64,000 bases of DNA from Cacajao melanocephalus (GCA_963573385.1 CAUYLG010039287.1:51621-115620), one strand, 5' to 3'. Shown: positions 1 through 14,214, counted from the first letter of the stretch. Numbers and translations: made by a program. The notes: a model not told the origin generated them from the sequence alone.

Positions 1-165
1 TGTTTGTTTTTAAGACAGGGTCTCACTCTGTTGTCTAGGCTGGAGTACAGTGGCACAATCACAGCTCATGGTAGCCTCAAACTACTGGGATCAAGCAATC
101 CTCCTACCTCAGCCTTCCAAGGTTCCAAAGTACTAGAATTATAGGCATGAGCTACCACCTGATCT
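1..165 (-). repeat. Alu fragment, cut by the window edge
   Basis: Reads as antisense Alu (gagac-type box, ctggagtacagtggcac, then the left-monomer end). The middle is missing, so it is either a monomeric FLAM-type copy or an internally deleted old Alu. Confidence 0.8.
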
Positions 166-512
166 GTCTGTAAATTTTGAAAGGGGATAATAAAAAACAA
201 ACTGGAAGCTCTGTGTACATGGGGAAGTTTCCTGATGGTGAGCTTCCACCTACCTGGTGATCAGACACAGACTAGCCATTTTATCAGGTGACCCCAAAAG
301 TTCAGTACCTAGATATGTCTCTTCTCCTGGTGCAGTTTACTAAGGAAGAAATCCACCAATTCTGTCTATGTAAGATAGGCTGCAAGCATTCTGGGAGCCA
401 AGCTGGAGGGTCTCAACATTCAGCATGCAAGCATTCACTGTTTTCAGTATGGGGTCTCGCTCTTGCTATAAGCTGTACCTGGAGCCCCTGACTCTGGTTC
501 AATCCTCTGGTC
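166..512. other. LRCH2 intron 5, no gene seen
   Basis: I see no coding pattern here. The 67-codon plus-strand frame that starts near 288 has no recognisable domain and no start context worth noting. Confidence 0.5.
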
Positions 513-960
513 CAATAGGGTACCACTAGCCACATGTGTCTATTTATTTATTTATTTTTCTTTAAGTTTTGGGATACATGTGCAAAATGTGCAGGTTTGT
601 TACATAGGTATACATGTGCCATGGTGGTTTGCTGTACCTATCAACCCATCATCCAGATTTTAAGCCCCACATGCATTAGGTATTTGTCCTAATGCTCTCC
701 CTCCCTTTGCCCCCTACCCCCTGACAGGCCCCAGTGTGTGATGTTCCCCTCCCTGTGTCTATGTGTTCTCATTGTTCAACTCCCACTTATGAGTGAGAAC
801 ATGTGGTGTTTGGTTTTCTGTTCCACACGTGTCTATTTAAATGTAGATTAATCAAATCAAAATAAAACTAAAAATTCAGTTCTTTTGTCACACTATACAC
901 TTTTGAGTACTCAGTAGCCACTATGGCTACCATATTGGATGGTACAGATCTAGAACATGC
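513..960 (+). repeat. MER-class DNA transposon fragment split by an L1
   Basis: The two halves (about 513-546 and 824-960) carry the taccactagccacatgtgtc and gctaccatattggatgg motifs of a common non-autonomous DNA transposon. The exact family name is uncertain. An antisense L1 3' end sits between them, flanked by 16-bp near-identical duplications at 531-546 and 824-839. Confidence 0.6.
547..823 (-). mobile_element. L1 3' end, 5'-truncated, antisense
   Basis: Matches the reverse complement of the primate L1 3' UTR (ttgttacataggtatacatg; gagtgagaacatgtggtgtt). The 16-bp flanking duplications with one mismatch (531-546 / 824-839) mark a target-primed insertion into an older MER element. Confidence 0.85.
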
Positions 961-1189
961 CCATCACCACAGCAAGTACAAGTGGGACAGTGCTTCTCTA
1001 AAGAGTAAATACCAGTCTTCCACTGAGGCAAGAAGTGAGTCATCATCTGGCCACTGAGCTAACGGAGAAAACCTAAGGATACACCTACTCCTTAGAATAA
1101 ATTCTGACCTTCTGCTGAGGCAAGTAAGGCATAGTCTGTGGCTGTGGGGCTGAGGGCAAGAATCTGAGGGTGTAAATCTTAGAACTGTA

Positions 1190-1402
1190 GTGTTTAATAT
1201 GGGAGCTACCAGCCACATGTAGCAATTTAAATTTAAATTTAAATAAATCAAATTAAAATAAAATTTAAAGTTTGGTTCATTAGTTGCACTAGCTATATTC
1301 AAAGCATTCAACAGCCACATGAACAAGTGGCTACAGTATTGAACCAGTGTCAGTTATAAACATTTCCATTATTCAGAAAGTTCTACCGGACAGTACTGCC
1401 TT
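1190..1402 (+). repeat. second copy of the MER-class DNA transposon seen at 513-960
   Basis: Same motif order as the upstream copy: agctaccagccacatgtagc, an AT-rich aaattta core, a gttgcactagc box, and attattcagaaagttctacc at the end. It lies in the same orientation as the first copy. Confidence 0.6.
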
Positions 1403-2349
1403 AGATATTCTACAAACTATCATGTTTTCAGTACTTAATCCCTACATTCAGAGTTGCATGTTTCCTCCAATACTCAAGCCATTCCCAGGTTTCATTTGTA
1501 AATCAACTTGCTTCTGATTGCCTTCTCCCATAGCAGGCACAAGTTTCAGCTTTCTTCATTCTGCTAAAGCAGCTACTACCAGGACTCTAGCCAGCCTTTA
1601 GTTGAATGAGAAAAGGTAAACCCTTTGGAATGAGTGGAATGTACTTTTGTAGGAAGAAAAAGACAACTTTTTTTTCTGGATGTCTGCAAACCCTCTTCCA
1701 GGGCACACAGCATAAAGTACCATTTCACTGCTACTTGCTCCTCAGACAAATACTCTTGTGAAATCTAAGTAAAGGCACTAGTTTCTACTATTCTATTTTC
1801 CATTTTCAGAAATTCTATTGACATCTCTTACCCACTGTCCTCTTCCTTCTCTTTCATCCTTGTCTTTATGGGTTTATATCATAGTTTATTCCTTAATTAT
1901 CATTTTAGAGGATTCCACATGGATTTAATCCTCACTAAACTAAAAGTCATAATTAATATTTTCCACTTGTATCTTGTTCTTCCTGTTATAATTCCATCTC
2001 TCAATGCCAAAAATGTGCTCCAATCAATCCCACAACAAATCCCAAGTAGATATATACCTGAGTGGGAAATAGGTAGAGAGACTTCAGAGTCTCTTTTGTA
2101 AATAACTAACAACCAGAATTGTCATTTCACAAGCAGAAAGTTATTATCTAGGTTTTCCAAATGCTATCCTAGAGCCTAAGCTAAAACTTCTACCAAAATG
2201 CAAAAGGCAATGCTCAGAAAATCTTTAGACAACAGTGCCTGAGCAACAAATTAGCTCTTGATTTAGGTGCTTTTTGATTTACCAGTCACAAACAGATAAA
2301 ATTATGAACAAAAATGAGAAGAAATATGTATAGTATCTTTATTACAAAC
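1403..2349. other. LRCH2 intron 5, donor side; no gene seen
   Basis: AT-rich unique sequence directly downstream (minus strand) of the exon 5 donor. The overlapping 70-77-codon frames on both strands near 1.9-2.1 kb show no domain and are probably chance. Confidence 0.5.
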
Positions 2350-2486
2350 CTGTGCTGGTGGTACTTGCAATGGATTGTTATCCAAAATTATTACTTGTAA
2401 ATGATGCAGCTTTCTGTAACAAACTGGAATTTCGGTCACTTTATTACAAGAGAAATCCAGCTTGACTAAGGGAAGATCTCCTAATT
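2350..2486 (-). CDS. LRCH2: LRCH2 exon 5 (LRR region)
   Basis: 137 nt, entered in phase 1 and left in phase 0. The acceptor reads TTTCTGATCAG on the minus strand and the donor is CAG|GTTTGT. The translated end of one repeat and the start of the next include the motif LVKLDFSCNKVTEIP and, further on, VIILDNNPLQVPPAQ, fitting the LxxLxLxxNxLxxLP pattern of typical LRRs and the last repeat before the LRR cap in the family. The intron separating it from exon 4 is only 82 bp. The reading frame runs open across both junctions. I recognise this stretch as conserved among LRCH proteins. Confidence 0.9.
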
Positions 2487-2568
2487 CTGATCAGAAACGA
2501 AAAATAGTTAATTAAATTTTACATAGTTACTCTCTTATTCATGTGAGTAAAAATATTGAACATCTTAC

Positions 2569-2674
2569 CATCTGGCAAAACATGAAGATTATTTCTTCTT
2601 ATATTTAGCTCTCTAAGTGAATGTAATTTTCCCATTTGTTGGGGAAGGACTTGAATCTCATTGCAGCTAATATC
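2569..2674 (-). CDS. LRCH2: LRCH2 exon 4 (LRR region)
   Basis: 106 nt, phase 0 in and phase 1 out. The acceptor is TTTTCTTTAG|GATATT and the donor GATG|GTAAGATG. It encodes a leucine-rich repeat with the motifs DISCNEIQVLP and LRELNIRRNNLHVLPD, spanning about one and a half repeats. The frame joins without a stop to exon 3 upstream and exon 5 downstream, completing the codon for E at the exon 4/5 junction. Confidence 0.92.
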
Positions 2675-3719
2675 CTAAAGAAAACAATAAAATAGAATCA
2701 TAACAAGCTAACTGAGAAATATATATATACACACACATATATATTCTGTTTTTAAATTAAAACACATGGTTAATAGCTAGCAAAAGTTACCCTCTAATGT
2801 CATTGCTCTAAAGATGGATTATCTGGCAGATTTCTATTTATATTACATCATGAAGTCAACCTAGCACAGTAAACAGAAACTTTCCATACAAAAATTTGAG
2901 GTTATAGATTAGCAACTACATAAGTCAGCCTCTTGAAAAATCTCAACTAAAGACTATCTCATACTAGCCAAAACCAGAAATAAGAATGATCCAGTACTCT
3001 TCATGTACAGGTAAAGTAAAAGACTAACAACCCTCAAACATTGTATAATTTGTCAATTACAGTAGTTGTCTTGAGATACTTCGTTGGGCAGAAGCTAAGA
3101 AAGTCAAGGATTTACAAATGTGTATTAGAGAAACAGACTATGATCAGGATCAATTTAACTAAATCGCTTTCTCCAAAGGGATACAAAATGAGAAGTAAGC
3201 TCAAACACTTGTGACTCATATCATAACTCAAAGACATTCTAAGAGATTTGAGTTGGAAATCTCTCAGGTTATCGCAGGCATCTCTCAGGAAATCTCTGCA
3301 GTCAAAATCCGAGCCCCAATATAAAGGTAAACAATATCAAGTTTCCATAATAACAAATCGAGGTTTTTATTTATTATCATAATAACAAAATAAAGAACAG
3401 TTTCAGTCAACCTTGCTCTCTCCCCCTCTTTCTTATAATAACATCAACAAAAAGAAGAGAAATCTACAGCATGGTGTCAGACAGTAATCATTCTAGACAC
3501 ACCTCAAATGAAATTCTTATTCTACTGAAATTGCCACCAATTTCCAACTTTTAGTGAAAATGGTATTAGTTTGGATGGAGTAGAATAGTACATACATTCA
3601 GTTTTCAAAATAATAGTAAATCCATGCAGAGAAGAATATAATAATGCTATAGATGATTAGGAAAACATATCCTACACACCTCTTTCAAATAATATCTAAG
3701 GCATCTTCATTCAACAAGA

Positions 3720-4260
3720 AACATTTATTGAATACTATTAATATTTGATAGGTACTGGTCCAGGGACTGGGGACATATAAAGGAACAAAATAAAATTTCC
3801 TGCTCTCATAGCTCCTCATGGAGTTCACATGCTAGCAAGGGGAATAAACAATACAATATGCTAGAAGGTAATAAGTACTATTTAAAAAATAAATAACAAC
3901 AGGGTAGGAAAATGGCTATGCTCACAATAGCGGAGGATACTAGCTCATCTCATAGAGAAGGTGATTGGCAGAGCTAAAAGAGTGAACCATACCAATATAT
4001 AAGAAAGGAATATTCCAGAGAGAAGAAACAATAAAGTAAACATGCTCAGGCAGAGCACACCTGACACCTTACAAAGAACAGCAAAGAATCAAGTGTAATT
4101 AGAGGGAAACAGGAAAAGGAGAGAGTAGAATAGAGGGAAGAATATGACTTTAGCTTTTATTCTGAGATATGGGCAGGAACCAGAAACTTTTGAACAGAGG
4201 ACTGACGTGATCTGACTTATATTTTGACAGGATCACCTTAGCTGCTATGTTCAGAATAGA
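3720..4260 (+). repeat. ancient interspersed repeat, family not identified
   Basis: Contains phrases shared by a widespread old mammalian repeat: an acaatacaatatgctagaag block, attccagagagaagaaaca, and a terminal gaacagaggactgacgtgat / tcagaatagactatt block. Similar degraded text occurs near 33.5-33.8 kb, 36.6-36.9 kb and 42.0-42.3 kb. I cannot assign it without a repeat library. Confidence 0.35.
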
Positions 4261-4737
4261 CTATTATTCAAATAATGGATAATAAAAGTTTGCAAAAATG
4301 TTCTTTAAACATTATTGCTTCTTTCTAAAGGTATTTGATACTTAAGATTTCCATATGGAAAATCCATAGAAATTTGAGAGATAGCTGTCATTTCCCAGGA
4401 GAAATACACTCAGGCACAGAAAATGAACCCACACCAGTGGGTGTTCTACAAAATATTCTGCAGAAGATTGGAGGCCAGAGAGTATTTCCTAGGTTTCTAA
4501 TGATAGAATTTCATTACAGTTGATTATCACGTCACATGGAAGAGTATCATGGGAAAATATTTTGACAGGGATTATCCACAAATTCAATATATGATTTACA
4601 ACTGTCAATTAGCCCTCCTAATGCTATCTACCCATCTACTGTTACTTATTTCAAGAGTTTAAATCATAATAATTTTACAGTACTTACCAAAAAAAATAGT
4701 ATTTAACATTTAAACATTTTCTACTTAAATAAAAACA

Positions 4738-5073
4738 CAGTTGGTCTTCTGTATCCATGAGTTCTGCATTCATGAATTCAACCAAATACAAATCAAAAAT
4801 ATTCAGGAAAAAAAAAGCATGGTTGTGCCTGTACTGAACATACATTGACTTTTTTTCTTGTCATTACTCCTTAAATAATACAACGTAACAACTATTCACA
4901 CAGCATTTACACTGTATTAGGCATTATAAGTAATCTAGACATGATTTAAAGCATACGGGAGAATGTGTGTAGGTTATAAGTAAATACTATCATTGTATAT
5001 AAAAGACTTGAGCATTCGTGGATTTTGGTACAGGGTGAATCCTGGAACCAATCCCCCATAGACGGACAACTAT
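4738..5073 (+). mobile_element. Tc1/mariner (Tigger-like) non-autonomous DNA transposon
   Basis: The ends form imperfect inverted repeats: cagttggtcttctgtatcc at the left, and agttgtccgtctatggggg when the right end is reverse-complemented. The internal text (ttttcttgtcattactcc; gaaccaatcccccat) is that of a common MER/Tigger-type element. The subfamily is uncertain. Confidence 0.65.
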
Positions 5074-5988
5074 GCTAGAATTAAACTAAAACTCCTAATT
5101 ATTTTTGACATTTCATTTATCTAAAAATTACATCATATAATGAAATTAAAAACATAGGGCCAAAAACTAAATTTAAAAAAGAAATAAATTACAGAGACAT
5201 AAAATCTTAAATTATAACCTTTATAAAATTTTGAAAAGCATTAATAGTGTTCAAATCAAAGAAAATAATAGTCCCTTTTATTACGAACTTGTTAGATCAC
5301 ATCTGGAATCTTTGTTCATTTTTTAGTATAACATTAAGAGAGATTTTAAAGGGATCATTTTCTAAACAGAAGTAGCTAAAAGTAAAAAGTCATACAAAGG
5401 AATAAAGGTAATAAGGATGTTTAAGTTATAGAAAAACACATCTTAAGAGTTTAGTAAAATGGGGAGTAGGCACACAACAGATTACAAGTGTCCGATTTCT
5501 TCACATGGTAGTCCTAGGATCAATGGAAAAAAATTATAGAAGCACGTATTTTGGTTTAAAATAAGAAATAGTAATAACAAATAGAGTTTTGCACAGGAGA
5601 ATTAGAACAGTCATGGATGCACACACACACACATACACATACACAAACACAAACAGAATTGTCCACCATTGAAAATATACAGTAGATGTGTCAGGGATTC
5701 CTATATTAGGAAGTGTTTGTATCTGATCACTTCTAAGATCTTTTATAACCTCTAAATTATATGTTTCTAAAACATAAGGTAAAATTTAAGGAAGTTTCCT
5801 TGTATTATAATTGGACATTGATTAGACATGCAGGTATTTCTTAATGAATAAAAGGTATTCCTGAAATTTCTGCTCATTACATTCTGTTAAATTTCATTTC
5901 TCATTTAAAATTGTAGGTGAGTTCCTTAGGAAAACTTTTGGACCCCTGGACTTAATACAGTCATACATAAGAATACTTTAGGATTTTA

Positions 5989-6282
5989 GGCCAGGCACGG
6001 TGGCTCACACCTGTAATGCCAGCACTTAGGGAGGCTGAGGCAAGTAGATCACTTGAGGCCAGGGGTTCAAGACCAGCCTGGGCAACATAGTGAAACCCTG
6101 TCTCTACGAAAAATGCAAAATTTAGTTGGGCATAGTGGTGTATGTCTGTAATCCCAACTACTTGGGAGGCTGAGCACAAGAATTGCCTGAACCTGGGAGG
6201 CAGAGGTTGCAGTGAACCAATATCGTGCCACTGCACACCAGCCTGGGTGACAGAGTGAGACTCTGTCTCAAAAAAAAAAAAA
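5989..6282 (+). repeat. Alu, full length, with target-site duplication
   Basis: Dimeric Alu with poly(A) tail. The flanking 12-bp duplication aagaatacttta occurs at 5969-5980 and 6288-6299. Eight extra bases (ggatttta) lie between the left duplication and the Alu start, which is unusual and may be a small 5' transduction or filler. Confidence 0.92.
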
Positions 6283-7010
6283 ACAAAAAGAATACTTTAA
6301 AAATACCTATTTATTAGCAAAGCATCATTCAAGATAAAAGGAAAGAAAAACAAGTAGCATGGTACACTGTGTAAAGTGGAGGTAAACAAAAGATATAAAA
6401 AATAGCTCAAAGGTTTGAGGATCTGAATACGTTTCTCTCAGAATTCAATGTCCTTTAATACCTAAAATGTTATGTCCTAGGTAATTAATTTAAATTATTC
6501 TGTATTTCTACAATCAATTGCATGTAATGGCGTCTTACCATTTATTTCAGTCTAAAAAGTGTTTTAACATCACATAAGCAAACAGTGAGGAAGAGTTATG
6601 TGGCGAATTCTACCGTCTGCAGACACTCTTCTATCTCCTTTCTCTAAAGATATATCATAGTCTTACAAAAGCCTTATTTAATAAATTCCCTTAGCTTTTC
6701 TCTCAGACCTGTACTGTCCATAAAATGGATAAACAAATGCTTATTCATTTGAAAAGTATTTCTTAAAGTTTGTAAGCAAGCCTTCTGTCATCACTAGGAC
6801 TAAGAAAGAACCATGCTATTTTGTGACTGGGAAAACTCAGACATACAGTAGCTCAAGATTTTACTAAGTCTTACTGAATTTAGACATATACCAAGGCAAT
6901 ACTTTTTTAAAAAATTAAAATGAAATTCCATAAAATAATGAGTAATCTTCCAAAATGTAAAGGTATATATTATGCATATTACATTCAGTTACTATAACTA
7001 TTTTACTCAC

Positions 7011-7137
7011 CAACTCCATTAAATCTTTTAACTTCCCAATTTCTTCTGGAATGGATACCAGTTTATTATTACTGATGACCAAAACTTTAAGGGGAAGATC
7101 AAATAGGTATTTTGGCAATGTTGATAAAAGATTTCGA
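7011..7137 (-). CDS. LRCH2: LRCH2 exon 3 (LRR region)
   Basis: 127 nt, phase 2 in and phase 0 out. The acceptor is CTTTTCAG|TCGAAAT and the donor TTG|GTGAGTAAAA, close to consensus. The residues form a leucine-rich repeat: RNLLSTLPKYLFDLPLKVLV followed by ISNNKLVSIPEEIGKLKDLM, with the NxLxxLP and NKLxxIP signatures. The first base completes the serine codon begun in exon 2. An in-frame ATG exists within the exon but is not a start, because the frame is fed from exon 2. Confidence 0.93.
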
Positions 7138-7232
7138 CTGAAAAGAATCAGAAAGTCTCATTATGAGAAATATGTATGAAATGTGACATATTACAAAAGA
7201 AGAAATCACCTTGTAAGTAAATAATACTCTAT

Positions 7233-7475
7233 CACTAAGTAATAATAATCACTGAGTGCTCACTTTGTATCAGACACAGTGCTAAATTTCTTATACGCAC
7301 TGTCTCATTTAATTCTCACATTAACGACACAAGATCAAGTAGTTACTATCTTCATTATACAAATCAGAAAATGAAAGTTAAAACTGGTTAAGTGACTTGC
7401 CCAAGTACAGCAGAGATCCGTAGCATAGCAAAGCCTATGCAGTCAGACCTATGATACTGCTCTACACACCATCAG
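7233..7475 (+). repeat. MIR (SINE) fragment
   Basis: Shows the MIR order: a gagtgctcactttgtatcag start, tctcatttaattctcacatt, then ttaagtgacttgcccaagta near the end. Degraded but collinear. Confidence 0.75.
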
Positions 7476-7756
7476 TTCTCAAAAACCCAGAATGATTCTT
7501 CTGAGCTCAAGAATGTCAGAACCTTGCTCCTTAATATAAGTCTGGTATATTCAATACTTCTATGCTAAGGAAAGTCTCTAGGAATAAATATGCATGTACT
7601 ATGTTCAAATTTATAAAAGAATGAATAGGACTGTATCTTCAAAAACATGTAGTAACCCTAACCCATTCCCTTTTAAGGTTTAACAGCCTATTAGCACCTT
7701 TATCTCAGCTCAAAGTTGATAAAACATTCTCATCTCTGTAGATATATTTAAATATA

Positions 7757-7965
7757 ATAACTAACATTAACTGAGTACCTACTATTGCCAGGCCATGTTC
7801 AGAGCAGCTCATGTGAATTAACTCTCACAGTGATACCCATTTTACAGATGAAGAAATAGTCACAAAGAGTTTAAGTAAACTGCTCAAAGTCACACAGCTG
7901 TAAAGTGGGAGAGGCAGGATTCAAACCCAGGCAATCTAGTTCTGGGGCCTTGGCCCTCAAATTAC
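7757..7965 (+). repeat. MIR (SINE), second direct copy
   Basis: taacattaactgagtaccta, cccattttacagatgaagaa, gtcacacagctgtaaagtgg and attcaaacccaggcaatcta follow the MIR consensus order. It lies in the same orientation as the MIR about 280 bp before it. Confidence 0.82.
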
Positions 7966-8887
<922 letters not shown>

Positions 8888-9332
8888 TTCATTGAGTTAA
8901 CACAAAATCATCTTTCACGAGAATCTGGTTTCTTCACACAAGATAATAAATTATTAATTGTCACTTTTTTACTACATGCTTTAAAGAGGAAATCAGTCAC
9001 TAGAACAAATGTTATTTCAATATAGTTTGCTCAAAGATTTTTGTGACTGTAAAAAACAATCAAAGTTGACTTACAGATCACAACAGGATAGAATCAGAGA
9101 AAGTTTTAGTAAAACTTCAGTAAAACTAAGATTACCATATTTGTTAAGGGAGAAATGTAATTCAGTTTTTGGCATATCACTTTTTCTGCAAAAGAACAAA
9201 ATGAAACAGAAACAAAGACAAAATTTAAAAATACCTCACTTTCCACAAACCTCTCTTAAGCCAGGCCAAGGAGATTTATACCTACTTAGAGAACAAGGAT
9301 TGATATCTATGGAAGGAAATTTCTCTCACACG

Positions 9333-9412
9333 TTTCTCTTCCTCTTCCCTTTTCTTTTCTCTTTTCTTTTCTTTTTTTCTCTTCTCTTCTCTTTTTTCTT
9401 TTCTTTTCTTTT
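9333..9412. repeat. 80-nt pyrimidine tract (expanded Alu tail)
   Basis: Every base from 9333 to 9412 is C or T (TTTTC/TTCTC units). It is contiguous with the poly(T) start of the antisense Alu that follows, so it probably grew from that element's A-tail. Confidence 0.9.
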
Positions 9413-9691
9413 GACAGAGTCTTGCTCTGTCACCCAGACTGGAGTGCATGGCATGATCTCAGCTCACTGCAACCTCTGCCTCCTGGGTTCAAGCTATTCT
9501 CCTGCCTCAGCCTCCCGAGTAGCTAGGATTACAGGCACCTGCCACCTCACCCGGCTAATTTTTGTATTTTTAGTAGAGATGGGGTTTCACCATGTTGGTC
9601 AGGCTGGTCTCAAACACCTGACCCTTGTGTTCCACCCACCTCAGCCTCCCAAAGTGCTGGGATTACAGGTGTGAGCCACCACACCCGTCAG
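9413..9691 (-). repeat. Alu, antisense
   Basis: gacagagtcttgctctgtca through ggattacaggtgtgagccac. The full dimer is present. A 221-codon plus-strand frame over this region is repeat-derived. Confidence 0.92.
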
Positions 9692-10029
9692 TGTAAAGTG
9701 GTTTCAGTTAAAATAGCATGTACTGTCAGGTAATACCACTGGAGGAGTCATATAAAAGAAATGATATAACACAGTAAGATGAGAACATTATCATTTATGT
9801 ATATTATAGTTACTACTCCTCTATATGTGAATTTAGACAACTTGGTTAATGAGTAGATTATCCCTTCCAAGTGAATAAAAAAAGAACAAATTCTAAAATT
9901 AAGTCAAAATATATCAATTTTCATTCAATGTTACTGATTTGGCAGGGAAAGTTTTTTCTTATACTTATTGAGTGTTCACTCTTTTATATATATAGGGTAA
10001 GACATGTATGAATGAGAGTTCTACAGTCA

Positions 10030-10245
10030 TACTGCTTTGATTTTTATCTTGGCTCTACCATTTGCTGAATATATCTATGAATCTGGACAAAGAGCTTAAC
10101 CCAGTTTCCTCAACTGTAATGCAGGGATAACAATAATACCTATCTCAAAATGCTGTCATGAAAACTAGATAAGGTAATATGGGTAAGGCATTTGGAATAC
10201 TGCTTGGCACATGATAAGCACTTACTAAGTATAAACATGAACTGT
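10030..10245 (-). repeat. MIR (SINE), antisense
   Basis: ttggctctaccatttgctga, cagtttcctcaactgtaatg and gcttggcacatgataagcac correspond to the reverse-oriented MIR consensus. Confidence 0.65.
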
Positions 10246-10424
10246 CATCCACTTCCAAACCTTTCAACATTTCCACCCCACTCTAACCATCCTTGAAGTA
10301 GAAGCAAGAGGTCATAAAAGTGAGAAATAATAGCTCAAGCACTGTTTCTTTGTTTCACGTATCTAAGGATGCAGGTAAAATCTGTATTGTGGTGCTATAA
10401 TGTCAGGAAAATATTTATAGTGTA

Positions 10425-10595
10425 GAGCCCTGCTACTCAAACTGAGGTCTAAGGACCAGCAGGTAGGCATGGGCATTGCCAAGGGGCCTGTTAGAAATGC
10501 AGACCCCACAACAGACCTAAGAAATTAGAATCTGCATTCCAACAAATCCCAAGGTAATTCCTATGTGTTAAAGTTTGAGAAGCTCTGCTCTCAAG
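10425..10595 (+). repeat. hAT-type MER DNA element
   Basis: Palindromic ends (ctactcaaactgaggtc and gtttgagaagctctgct) with ggcctgttagaaatgcagac and ttagaatctgcattccaaca between them. This is a common non-autonomous hAT layout; the subfamily is uncertain. Confidence 0.55.
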
Positions 10596-10756
10596 AACAA
10601 GATAAAAGCCTACAAAATAACGTGAACATATGAAAAACACAAATAAGATACTATTGAGATAAATTTAAGCTACACAGCCATATCAAACATATTCCTTTGC
10701 TACTAAAAAAGGATTAGAATGACAATAAAAACCAAAATTTATTTTTGTTTCCTTAC

Positions 10757-10901
10757 CTAATGTTAAGATATGTTAACATCTGCAGATTTTTAATGGCTTC
10801 AGGAATGGTTTTGATGCAATTATGATATAAATTTAATGTTTCCAGGGGTGCAAATAACCAGACATCAGAAGGAATTTCTGTAAAACGATTTCTGGAAAGA
10901 T
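10757..10901 (-). CDS. LRCH2: LRCH2 exon 2 (first LRRs)
   Basis: 145 nt, phase 1 in and phase 2 out. The acceptor has a ten-base T run and TTCAG|ATC; the donor is ATTAG|GTAAGG, near consensus. It encodes LSRNRFTEIPSDVWLFAPLE and then TLNLYHNCIKTIPEAIKNLQ, two classic LRR units with NxFxxIP and NCIKTIP consensus asparagines. The aspartate codon is split with exon 1 (G|AT). The upstream in-frame ATG at about 10935 lies in the intron and is not a start. Exons 1 and 2 are 32.9 kb apart, with the RBMXL3-like retrogene just upstream of this acceptor on the other strand. Confidence 0.93.
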
Positions 10902-11069
10902 CTGAAAAAAAAAATAGTGTCTGAGTATTAGACATATATCTATATCTATGGTAATTAAAAGAACTATTTTCACACTTGCTGAATCACTTAGAATCTAAGC
11001 AACTACTTAAAATATTTTAAAATAGACAATATTACCCTTGAGGGCAAAAAAACATCATTAAGAAATTCA

Positions 11070-11396
<327 letters not shown>

Positions 11397-11833
11397 TTAA
11401 TTAACAAAATGTACTTCATATGCTTCAATATGTCTAAAATCCAAATATGCTATGTCTTTTAAAATACCAATGAAGATTTATCTCTAATCTTTAAAAGCAA
11501 ACACAAAAATATCTCCCACGATCCCACAACCCCCTCCATCTGCTTCTTCTTCTTTCACAGCCAAACTTACATAAATCCACAACACAACTAAATTTCTTAC
11601 TTACCATGGACTTCTAAACGCACTATAAATTGGTTTCTATGAACTCTCACATTCACCAATACCAACAACCACCATATCAATAACCATTCCATATGTCTGG
11701 AAATATTATTTTCCTTTGGCTTAGAAGACTATAATTCTGGGATCTCTTCCTAACACCTCTCTGGCTACTTCTTATTTTCTTTTGCTAGGTTTTCCTCTAC
11801 TTGTATCATAAATGTTGGTGTTCCCAAGAACTA

Positions 11834-11841
11834 TGACGTCA
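11834..11841. promoter_or_regulatory. consensus cAMP-response element (TGACGTCA)
   Basis: A perfect palindromic CRE lies 128 bp upstream of the RBMXL3-like start codon. CREs near start sites are used by CREM/CREB in spermatogenic cells, and RBMX-family retrogenes are typically testis-expressed, so a promoter role is plausible but inferred. Confidence 0.45.
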
Positions 11842-11879
11842 GACACTTTTTCTTCTTGAGATATACACCCCGGACCAGT

Positions 11880-13351
<1,472 letters not shown>

Positions 13352-13740
13352 GCAGGAGCAGACTTGGGACCAAAAATCTCTTTTCAAAGAAACTAACAAA
13401 AAGAAGAACCTGTTCTATGGTAACTCCCAAGAACTAGTATAAGGAAGAGTTGTTTTTATCTTTTAAGAATTTCCTGTTACAATCTCCACTTTTATGCTTT
13501 TGCGGGGAAAAACTTGAAATTTGTTTAATTTAGTTTTGAAATTGTTAACGATTCTTTCAACAAGTTCATGTTAAAAGTATAAGATAAGAGCCTGAGTCCT
13601 AGTCGTCTTATATTTACAAGTAGACATTCGATTAATAGCTTCTTCCCTTGTAAACTTCCCTGATAAATGAGGTAAACAGTTCTGAGATCTTTCATAAACA
13701 TCTGCTCACCTAAAATGGAAAAATGGATCATTCTGCTCAT
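13352..13740 (+). other. RBMX-like 3' UTR remnant of the retrogene
   Basis: Text such as gagcagacttgggaccaaa, aagaagaacctgttctatgg and ccaagaactagtataaggaa resembles the RBMX 3' UTR as I recall it. The 3' limit is unclear: no poly(A) run is left, and an Alu starts at 13758. Confidence 0.45.
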
Positions 13741-13757
13741 TTAAACCAACTAGATTT

Positions 13758-14031
<274 letters not shown>

Positions 14032-14214
14032 TCACAGAAATGTAGGACATCACCTAATATCAGAGTATTAAATTAGAAAGATCAAGAATTGGCTATCAGG
14101 AAGGCCTACACTTAGTGAGTAGAGAAAAAACAGCAAACAGAAAAGGCTGAAAATAATGGTCATGAGAAAACAGAGTAACCATATGAAGAGATCAAAGAAG
14201 TTCAAAAAGCAACA

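Larger units (their letters stand above)
2675..7010. other. LRCH2 intron 3, mostly unique AT-rich sequence
   Basis: Apart from the old repeat at about 3720-4260, the Tigger-like element at 4738-5073 and one Alu at 5989-6282, I see nothing gene-like. A CA-rich microsatellite lies at about 5621-5653. Confidence 0.5.

Noticed and set aside
7233..7965. tRNA-like boxes in the MIR copies
   Set aside because: MIRs derive from tRNA, but these are degraded fragments without a cloverleaf; not tRNA genes.
9009..9674. 221-codon plus-strand ORF
   Set aside because: Its second half is antisense Alu plus a pyrimidine tract; the N-terminal part is AT-rich with no domain.
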